NCBI GenBank assembly: GCA_900155495.1
Contig: FTLJ01000572.1
Span: forward strand, 1-64,000
Source: Porogramme epimiltina
Lineage: Eukaryota > Basidiomycota > Agaricomycetes > Polyporales > Polyporaceae
Direction: 5' to 3'
DNA length: 64,000 nucleotides
This document shows, in pieces, positions 1 to 11,278 of this stretch (the first letter of the stretch is position 1; every line of letters starts with the position of its first letter). The notes beneath the pieces were generated by a model that ran no database searches, had not been told where the DNA came from, and was given only the letters and a program-made list of their open reading frames with translations. The position numbers and the translations under genes are program-made.

Positions 1-1
1 G

Positions 2-157
2 CTTATGCAGTTTGGGCATGACCACAACCACAACCACAGTCACGGTCACGGACATGCGCAGGAGGGCGGGCGGGGGGCGTTTGGGGGCGTGGGGGCCGCG
101 GGGTTGGGGGACGTGCCTGGGATGGGCCTCCCGGACACGTGGTCGTTCATGAAGTAG
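2..157 (+). CDS. C-terminal end of an unrecognised His/Gly-rich protein (partial)
   Basis: The gene enters from the left edge, so only about 51 codons and a TAG stop (155-157) are visible. The reading frame starts at base 2. The tail opens with an alternating His stretch (GHDHNHNHSHGHGHAQ), followed by a Gly/Ala-rich segment and the end DTWSFMK. Such His-rich segments can bind metal, but no domain is visible, so I assign no function. The assignment as coding rests on the open frame and on a recognisable decayed copy of the same end near 2.17-2.33 kb and a fainter one near 3.75 kb, each in the same position relative to the convergent minus-strand gene. A chance open frame is possible but less likely. 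Confidence 0.5.
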   Translation, partial: LMQFGHDHNHNHSHGHGHAQEGGRGAFGGVGAAGLGDVPGMGLPDTWSFMK

Positions 158-565
158 GAGCTGGCTTCACTGGGCGGGGCGCACATGCAGATTGGCGGCT
201 GCCGTGGGTTTTGCCGCGATGGGTGGGCGGTTGGGTAGGGGGGAGCCAAGGCGAGCAGGGCTGTGTGTTTTGACCCATGATATAGCGCGGTTATGGTATG
301 TATGTCGGACTCGTGTTGCTCTCGTCGCATGTGCATGTGTCATTGTTCTCCGTCTCCGCTGCCCTCGTTTTCGGTACTAGTTTTCGTCGTCATCGTCGCC
401 ATCGTCTCGCTCTCAGCTCTGTATTATATAACGTTAATTGTAGTAGATACCACGCGCTTGGCTTCGTTCTTGATACAGCACTATCATAGCTAGCGTTCTA
501 TATCCATATGTTCGCTCCCCTCCATCCATATCGTGTAGCTAGAGGACCGCATGGTTGTGGAAACC
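158..565. other. Convergent 3' region, unit 1
   Basis: No gene seen. This stretch lies between the stop of the His-rich gene and the stop of the minus-strand small membrane protein gene. It is pyrimidine-rich (about 340-420) and aligns by eye with 2423-2560 and 3899-4055, which shows that the non-coding part was duplicated together with the genes. Confidence 0.5.
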
Positions 566-1344
566 TCATCTTCGCCGCAGACAAGAACACTGGAACCACA
601 CGAACGCCGCAAGGCCCGCCGCCACTAGTAGGACCGCCACTAGCTGCACGTTCACAGCGGACGTCTCGTGCTCGATCTATGTGGTAGGCCGACGTCGGGC
701 TCAGGCCGATAGCGTTTTCAGAGAATTTCGAGATGTACCTACCACTGAGGCAAACGGAGATAGAATGGGGATGGTGAAATGTGTCCCTCCGGAGCGCGCG
801 CGGGGCTGGGATTGGATAAGGTGTAGGACGAGATACAGTAAGGTGCCGACGGCGGCGACTGTCACTGCGAGGGTGACCCACTGAGGAAGGTGTTAGTGGC
901 GGGGAGAGGGGCCTGGAAGAGAGCCTGGACCATACCAATATTCGCGTGATGTGGGCATATTCACGCGCATACCTGGCATTGAGCTCCGCGAGCTCGAACT
1001 ATAAGACGAAAAGACAGTGAGCTCGTGGGCGTATGGTTGTCAGTGAGAGGGCTACGTGCCATGCGCCGCTCCTCATGGGTGGATGTTGTAGCGGTCAGCT
1101 CGCGCTTGTGAGCGTCATTGATTTCAAGAAGCCTTTCAGCGATGGTTGCGCGCATCGCCCAGTATTGTTCTATGGTGGATATTGGGTGAAGGAAAGGATG
1201 GGGGGCGCGGATGACGAGTTCATGGGTGGGGCCACCTGATTTCACGCCGGATGATATGGATGTTGTCACTACTCTGGATGTCGACACCGACGCGGACGCG
1301 GCGTCCCCACGAGTAAAGCGAAGGGTGCTTTTTGAGAGCGTCAT
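566..1344 (-). CDS. Small two-TM protein with N-terminal helical region, unit 1 copy (possibly decaying)
   Basis: I do not recognise the family. Reading on the minus strand, exon 1 starts at 1344 (MTLSKSTLRFTRG) and contains the conserved core HPISTIEQYWAMRATIAERL followed by a helical, charged segment. A later exon gives a TM segment (WVTLAVTVAAVGTLLYLVLH), and after an intron with donor gtaggt a second TM segment leads to the end LRRR and the stop at 566-568. The matching gene at 2683-3433 reads cleanly, but here the middle exon (helical ELAELNAR frame) does not join exon 1 in the same phase. The copy may be spliced differently or be losing function. It is convergent with the His-rich gene. 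Confidence 0.45.
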
Positions 1345-2165
1345 TTGGCTCGCGGGATGAGGGCCTGGTGATGTTGACTGGACAGAACGTGTTGTTTGGG
1401 GTGGAGAAGATTTCCAGAAGGAGGTCCATCTAGGTGTTTCTTGGGACGCTGCTGGAGGCTCAGGACGCGAGTCGGCGAGTTGACGCGCCATGGACATAGT
1501 CCGGCTTTCTACGACAAGTGGTCCAGTTATGCAACGATGCATTGACAGGGTATCGAGGGCTACCTGGCTGTACTTTCTTCAACTTGTTAGGTGATCCTTG
1601 AAGTAGGGTCCGGACCGGTTGACCCAGCGGCGCTCTGGGATCATCGACGGGCATGTTGAACTATGGGGACCTGTCGACCACAATTAGTAGCGTCAATATA
1701 CAACGTCTGACGAGTCTAGCAAACATACTGAGGGGCTTCTTTCGATACGAGATCATGAGCTCGCGCTTTCGCGCTCTCATTTGCAGTTAAGAGGGTTCGA
1801 TGTTCAACAGTACCGTGACTAATTTGGGCTGAACAGCGACTTGACAGCAAGGTGATTGATTACACGTGGTAATTACGTCATCGCTCAAAGTCACGTTGGG
1901 CCTAGGCTCTTTGGACGCCTGTTTAGACATCTCGCCTTCGAACGGCATCATTATTCTATTTACATAGGCATTCATTTTCAATTACCAGTGAGCATTCTTC
2001 ATCTACCCTCTTCTTCTCCAGCGTGTTCCTCAATATTGCGTTTTACATGCAGTGGGATGGAACGCTTGTCGGGCGAGGGGGGGTCTACAGTGCACACGCT
2101 CTTCAACGTGGACGCAAGCGTACTAGGAGGATTTGAGGCGAGCACGAGGCTATTTGTGCCGTTAC
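1345..2165. other. Intergenic, upstream of the unit 1 minus-strand gene
   Basis: I see no supported gene. Open frames here lack codon-like composition or known motifs. The part around 1735-1800 (TTCGATACGAGA, then a Ser/Phe-rich stretch) resembles 3510-3570, so it belongs to the duplicated unit. Confidence 0.4.
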
Positions 2166-2335
2166 GGGCAGATCCGCGACCGCAACCACAACCGCGACTT
2201 GGAACCACAGTCATGTATATAGGAGCGTGGGTGACGTGCTCGAACCTCGGTGGGGTGGGGGCATCGGTTGAATGTTGGGGGACATGCTCGGCAACATCAG
2301 CTTGTCGTGCATGTGATCGTCGTTCATGAAGCAGG
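2166..2335 (+). pseudogene. Decayed copy of the His-rich gene end, unit 2
   Basis: Aligned by eye with bases 1-160. The CAC/AAC-rich stretch is retained but several His codons have become Arg (CACs now CGCs), the frame is broken, and the end GTTCATGAAG is kept (2322-2331) with the stop changed to a CAG codon. It is the 3' end only, so it cannot encode a full protein. It marks the left part of the second duplicated unit. Confidence 0.5.
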
Positions 2336-2682
2336 AGCTCGCGCTAGCTGGCCCCTAGGGGCAGGGCACACATACAAATGACCAGGCTAGGGCCAGCCCT
2401 ACAACAAAGGGGGTGAGGCCAGGCATGCCGGACTGGTGTGCTTCTTGTCACATGCGCATGTTTCCTGTTTTATTGATCCTCGTCTCCGTTTCCGTCATTA
2501 TCAGCACTGGTTTTCATCACCGTCATCGCCGTCTCGCACTTGGTTCTGAATTATTGTAGATGTTGTGCCCTTGATTTCAGTCCTGATACAGCAACAACGT
2601 ACTAGTTAGCGTCTTATAACCATATGTTCGCTCCCCTCCATCGAAGTCGCGTAATTAATGTGACAACGAAGCTGTGTACACC

Positions 2683-3433
2683 TCATTTTCGCCGCGGAGA
2701 AGAGCCCTGGAACCATACGAAGACCGCGAGGCCCGCTGCCAGTAATAGGAGTACGAGTAGTTGCACGTTCATAGCGGCGGCGGACGGCTCGTGTTCGATC
2801 TGAGTGGAAGGCACACGCAGGGATAAGGTCGATATTGTTTGTGAAGAATGTTCAGGGGTACCTACCACGGGTGTGAACGGAGATAGAATTAGGGTAGCAA
2901 AATGCATCCCCTGGGGGCGCACACGGGGCTGGGGTTGTCGGACAATGTGCAAGAAGAGATATAGAACAGCGCCTAGGACGGCGACAGTCATACCGAAGCC
3001 GGCAACGAAGGTGACCACCTACGGAGATGCGGAGTGTCAAATGGGAAGAGAAGAGGATAAAAGAAGCTTGGAAAGTACCAGTATCTTCGTTACGCGGCCG
3101 TAAAGTTCACGCGTGCACTTGGCAAGGTCCGAATGATTTCGCTCCGCGAGTTCGTGCTCGAGCTGTAAGAGAGCGCTGTAAACTCGCGTGCGCATACTTT
3201 TCAGCACAGAGACTACCTACCTTAGTACGCCACTCTTCGTAGGTAGATGTAGTGCCGGTCATCTCGCGCTTGTGAGCGGTGGCCTGAACTTGAAAATTGA
3301 GAAGCTTTTTGCCGATGTTGACACGTAGTCCCCAATACTGTTCCACGGTGGATATTGGGTGAAACAACGAGTAGGGAGGGAGTGTGAGGAGCTCTCCCGT
3401 GGACTCATTAGTCGCTATTTGGGAAGTAGACAC
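2683..3433 (-). CDS. Small two-TM protein, unit 2 copy (best preserved)
   Basis: Unrecognised family. Four exons join in phase on the minus strand. The first begins at 3433 (MSTSQIATNESTGELLTL), carries the core FHPISTVEQYWGLRVNIGKK and ends at TYEEWRTK before donor gtaggt. Next comes a charged helical exon (LEHELAERNHSDLAK, ending at KIL). A third exon holds TM1 (VVTFVAGFGMTVAVLGAVLY) and the segment LILSPFTPV before another gtaggt donor. The last exon starts IEHEPSAAAM and holds TM2 (LLVLLLLAAGLAVFVWF). The total is about 170-175 residues. The layout, soluble helix then two TM helices around a short loop, suggests a small organelle or ER membrane protein, but no function can be named. It is the middle of three tandem copies. 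Confidence 0.55.
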
Positions 3434-4193
3434 TAACCGGGAGGCCGGTTGGTAGCGTTAGTGAGGTACTATAGAATGCCTGAGTCTCGCGAGTTTCCAA
3501 AACTTACTGATACGTAGACTTCGATACGAGAGGGTTGACTTGAACCTTCACGCTTTCATACGCAGCTGATAAAGGATTCGGGGCTGTTGAGTGTCGGACT
3601 CGAGGACGTTAGGTGTAGAAGGGGGCGGTGGTATGTGTCGAAGGAGACGTCTGGAGCCTGAGGTTCCATGTTTAATACCAACTACACGCATGGGAGAGCG
3701 CGTAGCGCGTTCGAGGGCATGGGAGGCATGCAGGGTGGGATCTGCCTCCAACTAGTTGTCGTTTATGAAGTCATATTATGTGCTTCTGAACGGGACGCAT
3801 GTGTAAATTGTGAATTGGCGGACTCCGGGTGCAGGCGATTCAGCGAAGAGTCGGCGACTGGGGATGGCAGAGGCCGTTGCGGTATGATTCTGATGACGTA
3901 AATTGGACCCGCGTTGCTCTCGTCGGTAGTACATGCGTTATTGTTCCCCCGCATTTGAGTCATTTCCGCTGCCGCCGTTATCAATAAATACTAGTTTTTG
4001 TTTTAGTGACCGCCGTCTCGTTCTCGTTTCATGTAGCTCAATTCCAGATTGTAGTACATACCACGCATTGGAGTCAGTTATGAGCCCTGATACAATACTA
4101 TCACAGCTCAGCTTGCGTCGTAAATGGGCCATATGTCCACCGGAGTTACGTCGTGCGGCTAATGTAAAGACGAAGCCGTGTCACTATACTGCC
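3434..4193. other. Intergenic plus relic of the His-rich gene end, unit 3
   Basis: No intact gene. Around 3755-3810 the sequence still resembles the end of the His-rich gene (GTTTATGAAG), and 3899-4055 matches the pyrimidine-rich 3' region of units 1 and 2. The His stretch itself is gone. Confidence 0.4.
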
Positions 4194-4870
4194 TCACTTT
4201 CGCCGCAGGAAAAAGGACCGGAGCAATGTTAATACCACCAGGCACACCAATATCAGTGGAACCATTCGGACTAGCTTGACATTCACAGGAGGCTGAACAA
4301 TGTTCGCCTTTTGTTCGATCTGAGTGTGAGGCGCAAGCCGGTTTTAAGTTGGTATAGTTCGTCAAAGATGTTTGAGTGTGCCTACCACGGATGTCCAAGG
4401 GGATAAAACGGGCGTTACGACGTGCGTCTCCGATATACGTGTCGTAGGCCCGGATCCAAAGAGGTACAGCAAAATGCCTACGACGGCGATCACAGTGCCA
4501 GTAGCCCACTAGGAAGATACGGAGTGTCAGCTGTGTGAAGAGAATAACATAAGAAGCCCGGACTGTACTGAGTATGTGTGCTCAGACGTGATCCTAACAT
4601 TGAACTCGAGCTATAATAAATAGGAAGAAAGGGTCGTTAACTTGTGGGCGTATGGTGTTCAGCGCGAAGACTAGGTACAATATGCCGCTCCGCGTTGGCC
4701 GCCTCAGGCTTGTGAGAGATCCCGGCTTCGAGGATGGTATCGCCGATGTGGAAACGCATATTTCAACTCTGTTCTGTGATGGGTATTAGTTGGAGGGAAG
4801 AAAAGGGAGGCGGATGACTCGGAGGAAGTCGCGCGCTAATTTACCAGATTCTGTCCTGAAAGATGTGGGT
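4194..4870 (-). pseudogene. Small two-TM protein, unit 3 copy (broken)
   Basis: This is the third tandem copy of the gene at 2683-3433. The homologous last exon (about 4194-4310), the donor-like CCTACCACGG next to the preceding exon (about 4380) and the Tyr/Trp-containing core (about 4765-4800) can still be placed in order. The frame is interrupted between them, no start equivalent to the other copies is visible, and TM1 is disrupted. I treat it as a pseudogene. Confidence 0.5.
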
Positions 4871-6208
4871 CCTGTCCTTATTCTGGGTGTTGACACCCGC
4901 AAGAAGCATGGACGTACAAGTTATCACGATTTTTGAGGACGCAATGAGCAGAATTTGATACAACAGCGTTGGCTCGAGCTTTCACCTTCTGTGAAGCTGA
5001 AAGAGGAACTAAAGTTGAGTGTCGAAGGAAACGTTGGGTCGAGTCGAAGGGGACGTTAGGTGCTGAGGGGAATGTTAGGTGTCCAAGGGGAGGTCTTGCT
5101 GCCCCGTGTTTAATACCAACTTGAACTTGGGCCAGCCTGAGGCAACGACTTTGAAGCAAGGCAGTTATAACAGGTGGTAGTAATTACGACCCTCCAAATT
5201 GAGTAATCTAGGTCCGATGGGCGCCTATCAGAATTCTGGACTTCAAGGGGCATCTTTTTTTGGTGGAGCGCGTCTTGAGCTCGAGCTCTCCGTATTGACT
5301 TCAAGGGGCATTGGCATTATCCTACTTCCTCCTTTCAATTTCCACCCGTAAGTGTCCTTTATCCGCTCTCTCTTCTCTAGATTATTGCTTGTCGTCTAGC
5401 ATGATGTCGCATTCTACATGTCGAAGGGGTTACGTGTCGTCGTAAAGCAGTTCAAGACTACAAAAGAGCCTTCACAAATTACAATGATGGCGCAGCTCCA
5501 ATTCTATGGGAGAGTCAGCGTGACTCTCGAACTTCATTGGAACCGCCATGGTAGATGCACGTCTGTTCACCTGGCTTTCCATGTATGAGAAAAGCACAAC
5601 TTGCCTTATCTTTGCCTTGACTGATCGCAGTCAATGACCCTGCGGCGCTGCTGCACTGGGAAGTTATGCGGTCGAGTCAAGCTGAGCATGTTCTTCTAGC
5701 GACCAGACTTAGCGGGTCCGGAACTGATCGTTCCTTCGAAGAATTGGTCCACTGAATCCCCGGACCACAACATGCACGCAACGATGACCGACCCCACACG
5801 GAGCGCGCACCGATCAGATACTCAAAGAGTTGAACGATCGAAGGTTTCCCTATCAAAAACACGATCACATTCTACATTTAGGGGATCGAATGCTATATCT
5901 TCCAAGTGTGCCGGAAGTCCCCTGTATTTGGTTTCGAAGCACCCTATTGACTAGCATTGGTTCATTGGCAGTTACTTCACATCCCATCTTCAGCACATCA
6001 TGGATGCATTGTTATCCGCAATCCAAATAACCTACATCCTTCCCATGGGTGAAGAGCGGCACCGCTTGCTTGAGTCATGTGCCTATAAAGCACAGTAAGA
6101 CGAGTCACGCCAGACCACTGGGAAGACTATAAGGTTCGTGAGTACGCACATCCTTGTCGCCGACCGACATCCACTCACCTCTTTCACTGTTGTCCCTATC
6201 GCCTCAAC
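4871..6208. other. Intergenic region upstream of the AAA+ gene
   Basis: No supported gene. About 5023-5100 holds a short imperfect tandem array with a unit like GTCGAAGGGGACGTTAGGT. A perfect 15-base direct repeat (GACTTCAAGGGGCAT) occurs at 5239-5253 and 5297-5311, enclosing the palindrome GAGCTCGAGCTC. The promoter of the AAA+ gene must lie in the last few hundred bases, but I see no clear TATA box. Confidence 0.4.
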
Positions 6209-8553
6209 ATGTCCCTCAAACGTGTAGATCACTACTTCAACGCAGAAGACAAAGCGTGGAAGCACAAAGAAACGGACTCCGATGTCCCCGCTGAGGCCGC
6301 ACAACCTGTTGGAGGCGTCGCTACTAGCAGCAACGACTGGGATAATTACGATTTCGTCGTAGTACGGAAGCTCCCTGACCCGCGCCGCCCTTACGACAAC
6401 CCGACGGTTACGTTCAAGGTAGTGCTAAAGAGTGCCCTCCTCCTCAACACGTGCCGGGAGGTCATCGGTGAGATTCCTAGGTTGTCCTGGACCGCGAAGC
6501 AGGTGGAGGTGAGCGCGTCAGAGCCTAGTATCTCGGCGTCAATCTAACAACCCACACTTCAGCTCGAACCCGAGCTCCTTATCTCCTTCTTCCCGCAATT
6601 GGAGGCTCACGAAGCACGCCTGCGCGCCGTTTCCGCCCCCACCGAGGACGAGGAGAAGACCTCCGCCGCGTTCAGTGCCCTCCTGTGCTGGCTTCGGGAA
6701 AACTATCAGAATACGTTGGCCAGTTTGAAAGAACTCCTCACGCACAACGAGATCACCTTCGACCTCTTGTACGGTATCCTCATTCCAAACACCATTCTAG
6801 TTGCGCGCGATGGTGCAACCGGGGAGCTTCGCGCTCTTCGCCTCCTCTCCTTCTCGCATAACAGTGAAGAATACGTGCTCAACTGCGAAGGCCTAGAAGC
6901 CGCTGACGCGCGTAAAGACGCTACTGCCTCTCGCGGACGCGGAGATCGCTACGGGGATGGGGATAGTGATGAAGACGACGAGTACTCCGACGAGGAAGAC
7001 TACAGCATGGACGAGAACGAGGATGATGAAGGCTTCGATGAGGACCGCACCAAGCAGGGCGCTCCCCAACGCGCCGCACAGCGTGCATTCGGCATGAGCA
7101 GCCGTTCCATCCGCCTCCGCGCGTTCGACGGCACGCAGAAGATCAACAAGCTCAGCGTGTTCCCAATGAAGTACCACTCAAATCCATCCCACCTCCGTGC
7201 GGATCTCATCAAGCGTGGCCGCAAATGGGCATCCCTGTGTGGTGTATACCATGTGTACTACAATGGGCTTGGCGGACGACAAGGCTGCAATGGGTACGTT
7301 AAGTATAACGTGAGTTCTATCGCCCACGGATTCTAGGGGCGAGTGCTGAGAACGAATTGTCAGGTCAACTCTCGCATCATGATAGATAGAGGTGCGTCGC
7401 AGTGATAAATCACGATTTCCTACTTTGACCTCTATGCTATTCAGGGAACTTCATTCGCTTGCACCCTAACTATGGGGTACCCAAGCCTGGCGAGGTATTC
7501 GGTCAGCAACCGTCCGACAGAGGTATGGTGCTTGGTTTGCTTCTCTTAGCACGTGTTGGATGACGTCGTGTTACTATACAGGCACGGTCTGGGTACACAG
7601 CAAGGAGAAGGCAGCTACTTCACTTACTGATGAACAGCTACTTCTTGCTACTCCAGTGCTTTACGGATTCAGCCTCTCGGATAAGCTTTGGCGTGAGTCG
7701 AGTCTGATACTTTCCTGCACTGACGGGTACTGAAACGTTTTCAGTCGAGTTTAACGTGCAGCTCGTCACGGCGATTGCATGGAACCCCGAGACCTTCGCG
7801 GGGCTTGTCCTCCCTGCAGAGCGCAAGACACTCCTGCGCTCACTCATCGAGGCGCACGACGCTGACGGTGGCAGCGGCTTCGACGACTTCGTGCGCGGCA
7901 AGGGCCAGGGGCTCGTCATCAACCTCTTCGGCCCTCCCGGAGTCGGCAAGACCCTCTCCGCCGAGGCAACGAGCGAGCACATCCGGCGGCCGCTCTACGT
8001 CGTCGGTTCAGGCGACCTTGGCACGGAGCCCGGCGCCCTCGACAGCGCGCTAGAGCGCATCTTCGACGTCGCGACATGCTGGGGCGCGATCGTGCTCATC
8101 GATGAGGCGGACGTGTTCCTCGAGCAGCGCTCGCTGCACGACCTCGACCGCAACGCGATGGTCGCCGTCTTCCTCCGCCACGTCGAGTACTACCGCGGCA
8201 TCCTCTTCCTCACCACGAACCGCATCTCGACCTTCGATGAGGCCTTCCTCTCGCGTATCCACGTCGCGCTCCACTTCGGCGAGCTCGCGCCCGCGACGCG
8301 CGCCCAGATCTGGCGCGCGTTTCTCAAGAAGGGCGGCCTGGCGGTCGGCGAGAAGGAGGACGAGGTCTCCGAGGAGCGCGTGGCGGCGCTTGCTGCACGT
8401 GACGTGAATGGGCGGCAGATCAAGAACGCGTGTCGGACCGCGACGTCACTTGCTCGAAGCCGCGGACAGCCCCTGCAGTACGAGCATCTTGTGGAGGCGC
8501 TTGATGCGATGGAGGAGTTCGTCGTGGAGTTCAAGGCGATGAAGGCGTCGTAG
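6209..8553 (+). CDS. AAA+ ATPase with fungal N-terminal region (DUF7025-like)
   Basis: Six exons: 6209-6508, 6563-7309, 7364-7391, 7445-7522, 7582-7692, 7745-8553; all junctions keep frame and give about 690 residues. The N-terminal half matches the region fungal AAA proteins carry before the ATPase (RLLSFSHNSEEYVLNCEG, later the SVFPMKYH segment). It is interrupted by a very acidic low-complexity insert around 6955-7050 (DGDSDEDDEYSDEEDY). After DKLWLEFNVQ comes the ATPase core: Walker A GPPGVGKT (7930-7953), Walker B AIVLIDEADVFL, sensor 1 region FLTTNR and the lid. All residues needed for ATP binding and hydrolysis appear present. The family probably remodels proteins or complexes; its substrate is unknown. 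The start is the first ATG of the open first exon. Confidence 0.9.
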
Positions 8554-8823
8554 AGAGATGTAAAGAAGCAGGATTTTTGGGCCTTCCGTCATTCACCGTT
8601 GTAGTGCCACAATGTTTACCCTGTTGTAAGGAGTAGAAGGAACCTTCCAAGTACTCGTCGTTCTCGCTAGATGGAAGTGTGCGTGGGCCCTCCGATCGAG
8701 CACAAACCCTAGTAGTGTATAACATTTCAGTAGAATACACAAATGTAACGGTGTGTAAGGTAGTGGATAGAATGATCGTAGTCTTCGCTCTCGTAAGGAG
8801 TTCTACGTGGTTGACGGGGGCCT

Positions 8824-11278
8824 CTAGGAGAACTGTTGCAGCAGATTCGCAATTCCGTCCGGCCAGAAGCGTATCAGCACGACGGATGCACCGCCGACGA
8901 GGAATGTGGAGAAGCCTACCGGCCAAAGCCACGACTTCCAATTACTACTTCCCGAGCGCGGCGGGAGAGAGGGGAGGAGAGCCTGCATGGGTTTGAGGGA
9001 CTGAAATCGGGCGCAAAGTGATCAGTTCGTGCAGGCGGGTGATAGAAGGGGGGGTATTGTTGGAGAATACCTTGTACGGGGGGTAGCGGCACCCAAACCC
9101 GACCGCGTCAGTCCTGAGATGCAACACATGTTGAGTGGAAGGTCCCATGGAGATAGGGCGAAGTGTACGAACCAGCCAGGGTTGTCGATGGTTACGCGCT
9201 TATGCGTAAACTGCTCAAACATGTCTCTTCCGGTGTAGTACCCATCTAATGCAGACGTTAGTAACGGCTGGGGCCCGGAAGAGCTGCGATGTAGACGTAC
9301 ATCCACTTGCACCTACGCCGCCCATGGGTAGTCCGGGAACTGAGTGGGTGTATCAGGGGTTCGATCGAAGATATGAAAGAGGAAACGTGTGTGCGAACCT
9401 CCGCAGCTGACCATCGTTTCGTTGTAGACGACGCCGCCGCTGTACGTGCGCTCGTAAACTGAATGCCAAGGGGGAGTAAGTAAGGGCCATTTGATAGGTT
9501 GTGTCCACATACCCTTCTCTTGGAACCTCTTGTCCTGCGAAAACACGTAGACGACAAGTGGGTGATCGCTTCATACATGTGTTGTCATAAGCGCGAAGAT
9601 GCGGAAGAATGCAGGAAGCACACTCACAATGATCGGACGAAGTCGAGCGCTTCGTCTAGATCTTTCACCGGAACTAGGGCCAGAACGGGTCCAAACACCT
9701 CCCTGCGACGACTGTGAGAAGGCGGAAGGTGTCTACAAGAGGGATTACACACTCGCTCATCAGCTTATCGTCTCTCCGTACGTTCTTCACAATTGTCGGC
9801 GCCACATAGCGCTTCTCCACGTCAACCTCGCCTCCCAGCACGATCGTGCCGTTGGTCCCTTCAATGAGCCCCTTGATGCGCGCGGTATGTACTGAAGAGA
9901 TGATGCGTGATAGCGAAGCGGAAGTCTTTGGCCCTTCAGGGTAGAATGAATGGTATCTGTGCGCCTGTCAGCGCCCGCGGGGTGTGGGTGGAAGGTAATG
10001 GAGGGCGTACACTTCTTTCATATGTTCTATAAGCGTGTCTTGCACGCTCTCCGGTACGAGAACATACTCGGGGCACAAGCAAACCTGGCCGGCGTTGAGG
10101 AAGCGGCCCCAGAGGACGCGTTTTGCCGCGAGCTTGAGGTCGCCTTTTGGGTCTATCACAACAGGATTCTTTCCTGTGCACATTCCGTAAGACCACGAGA
10201 TAATAACGCGTATCAACAAGAATGTCGAATACCTCCAAGCTGCGGCCGGGTAAGACATGCGTCAACGACCAAACTGCAAGCGCTAAGAGCCGTGAAGAAC
10301 ACACCTCGAGGGTCATTGGCGTAAGATGCTTAGCAGCGGCTTCAGCGACGATACGGGCAACACGGCCCCCACCTGACACAAGGTAAATTGATGCGCTAAC
10401 TGAGAAAAATGGATCCAAGCCCACCAATATACAAAACTGAGGGGAGAATAGTCTCAGCACGGACACGTAGAGAGTAGCGTAAGGCTCACTATGATCCCAG
10501 GGAAGCTCGAGCACCTAGAAGAGGTATTATACGACTAAGTAAGAGCCAGCGTGTAATCCTTGGTCGACGTACCTTGGTCGTCTCAGGAATTGAGCCGTTG
10601 ATAACCTGTACGGTATCATTGTCCAAGTACTTCGGAACCAGCTCTGCGAAGAGCGTGCTAGTCGCAGGCGTCTGTTCTGAAGGCTTAAGAACGACTGTGC
10701 AGCCTGCTGCAAGCGCGCCGACGAGGGGCGAGAGGAGGAGGAAGATAGGGCCATTGAAAGGGGACATGATTAACACAACGCCCTTGGGCTCCTCCCGAAC
10801 GCGCGGGCCCATAGCAGCGAAGTTGAGGTTGAACTCCGCGCGACGCGACTCTGCCCATTTGCCGACGTTGTCGTACGCGGTGCGAACGTCCATGTAGGTC
10901 GTTGCGAAATCGATGCTAACGATGAGGAACGGCAGAAGCGTGAGTATCCCAGTATGACTGCGAAGACCAAAGAGTTACCGACAATTCTGTCTCGAGCTCG
11001 GGGCGGCCGAGGTCGTGCTTCATGGCATCCTTGAAGCGCTGCTCGTTGTCCTTGAGCATGTACCCCACGGCGAGGATCTGCTCTTTACGGAATTCAGTTG
11101 GCCGCGTCTGCCCGGAGCGGAAGGTCTCGCGAGCGCGAGCATGGATCTAGATGGTGCCGCCATTGGCACGCATGCGTTCGTAAAGTCAGCAAAACGGCCA
11201 CTGCGTCTAAACCAGCTGGGAAAACGCTACCTCCGGGATCTCTTCGACGGGCGTATATACTAAAGTGGCCGCAGACAT
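8824..11278 (-). CDS. Fatty aldehyde dehydrogenase A (ALDH3 family), C-terminally anchored
   Basis: Oxidises long-chain aliphatic aldehydes, in this family including isoprenoid aldehydes such as farnesal, to acids using NAD+. The start is at 11278 (MSAATLVYTPVEEIPE). Exons in order give the FRSGQTR helix, the KPSEQTPATS cofactor segment, [27 protein letters not shown] with the general-base Glu, NAGQVCLCPEY with the catalytic Cys, EEVFGP and the FTHKRVTIDNPGW end. The last exon ends in a hydrophobic tail (FSTFLVGGASVVLIRF), as in the membrane-bound enzymes. It contains two microexons, 12 nt at 10425-10436 and 7 nt at 10233-10239, without which the motifs do not read. Stop at 8824-8826. It lies divergently from the F-box gene and is a paralogue of 20372-22851. 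Confidence 0.9.

Larger units (their letters stand above)
1..5110. repeat. Three-copy tandem segmental duplication
   Basis: Three units of roughly 1.5-2 kb follow each other (about 1-1.8 kb, 2.1-3.6 kb and 3.65-5.1 kb). Each contains, in order, the 3' end of the His-rich gene, a pyrimidine-rich spacer and the minus-strand two-TM gene. Anchors present in all three are a GT-AAG-rich 3' exon beginning with TTCGCCGC, the TGCTC.CGTC spacer and the GTAGGTA-type intron donor. Divergence is high, so the duplication is old or the copies evolve quickly. Confidence 0.6.

Noticed and set aside
5239..5311. Terminal repeats of an LTR element
   Set aside because: The direct repeat is only 15 bases, 58 bases apart, with no primer-binding site or polyprotein nearby.
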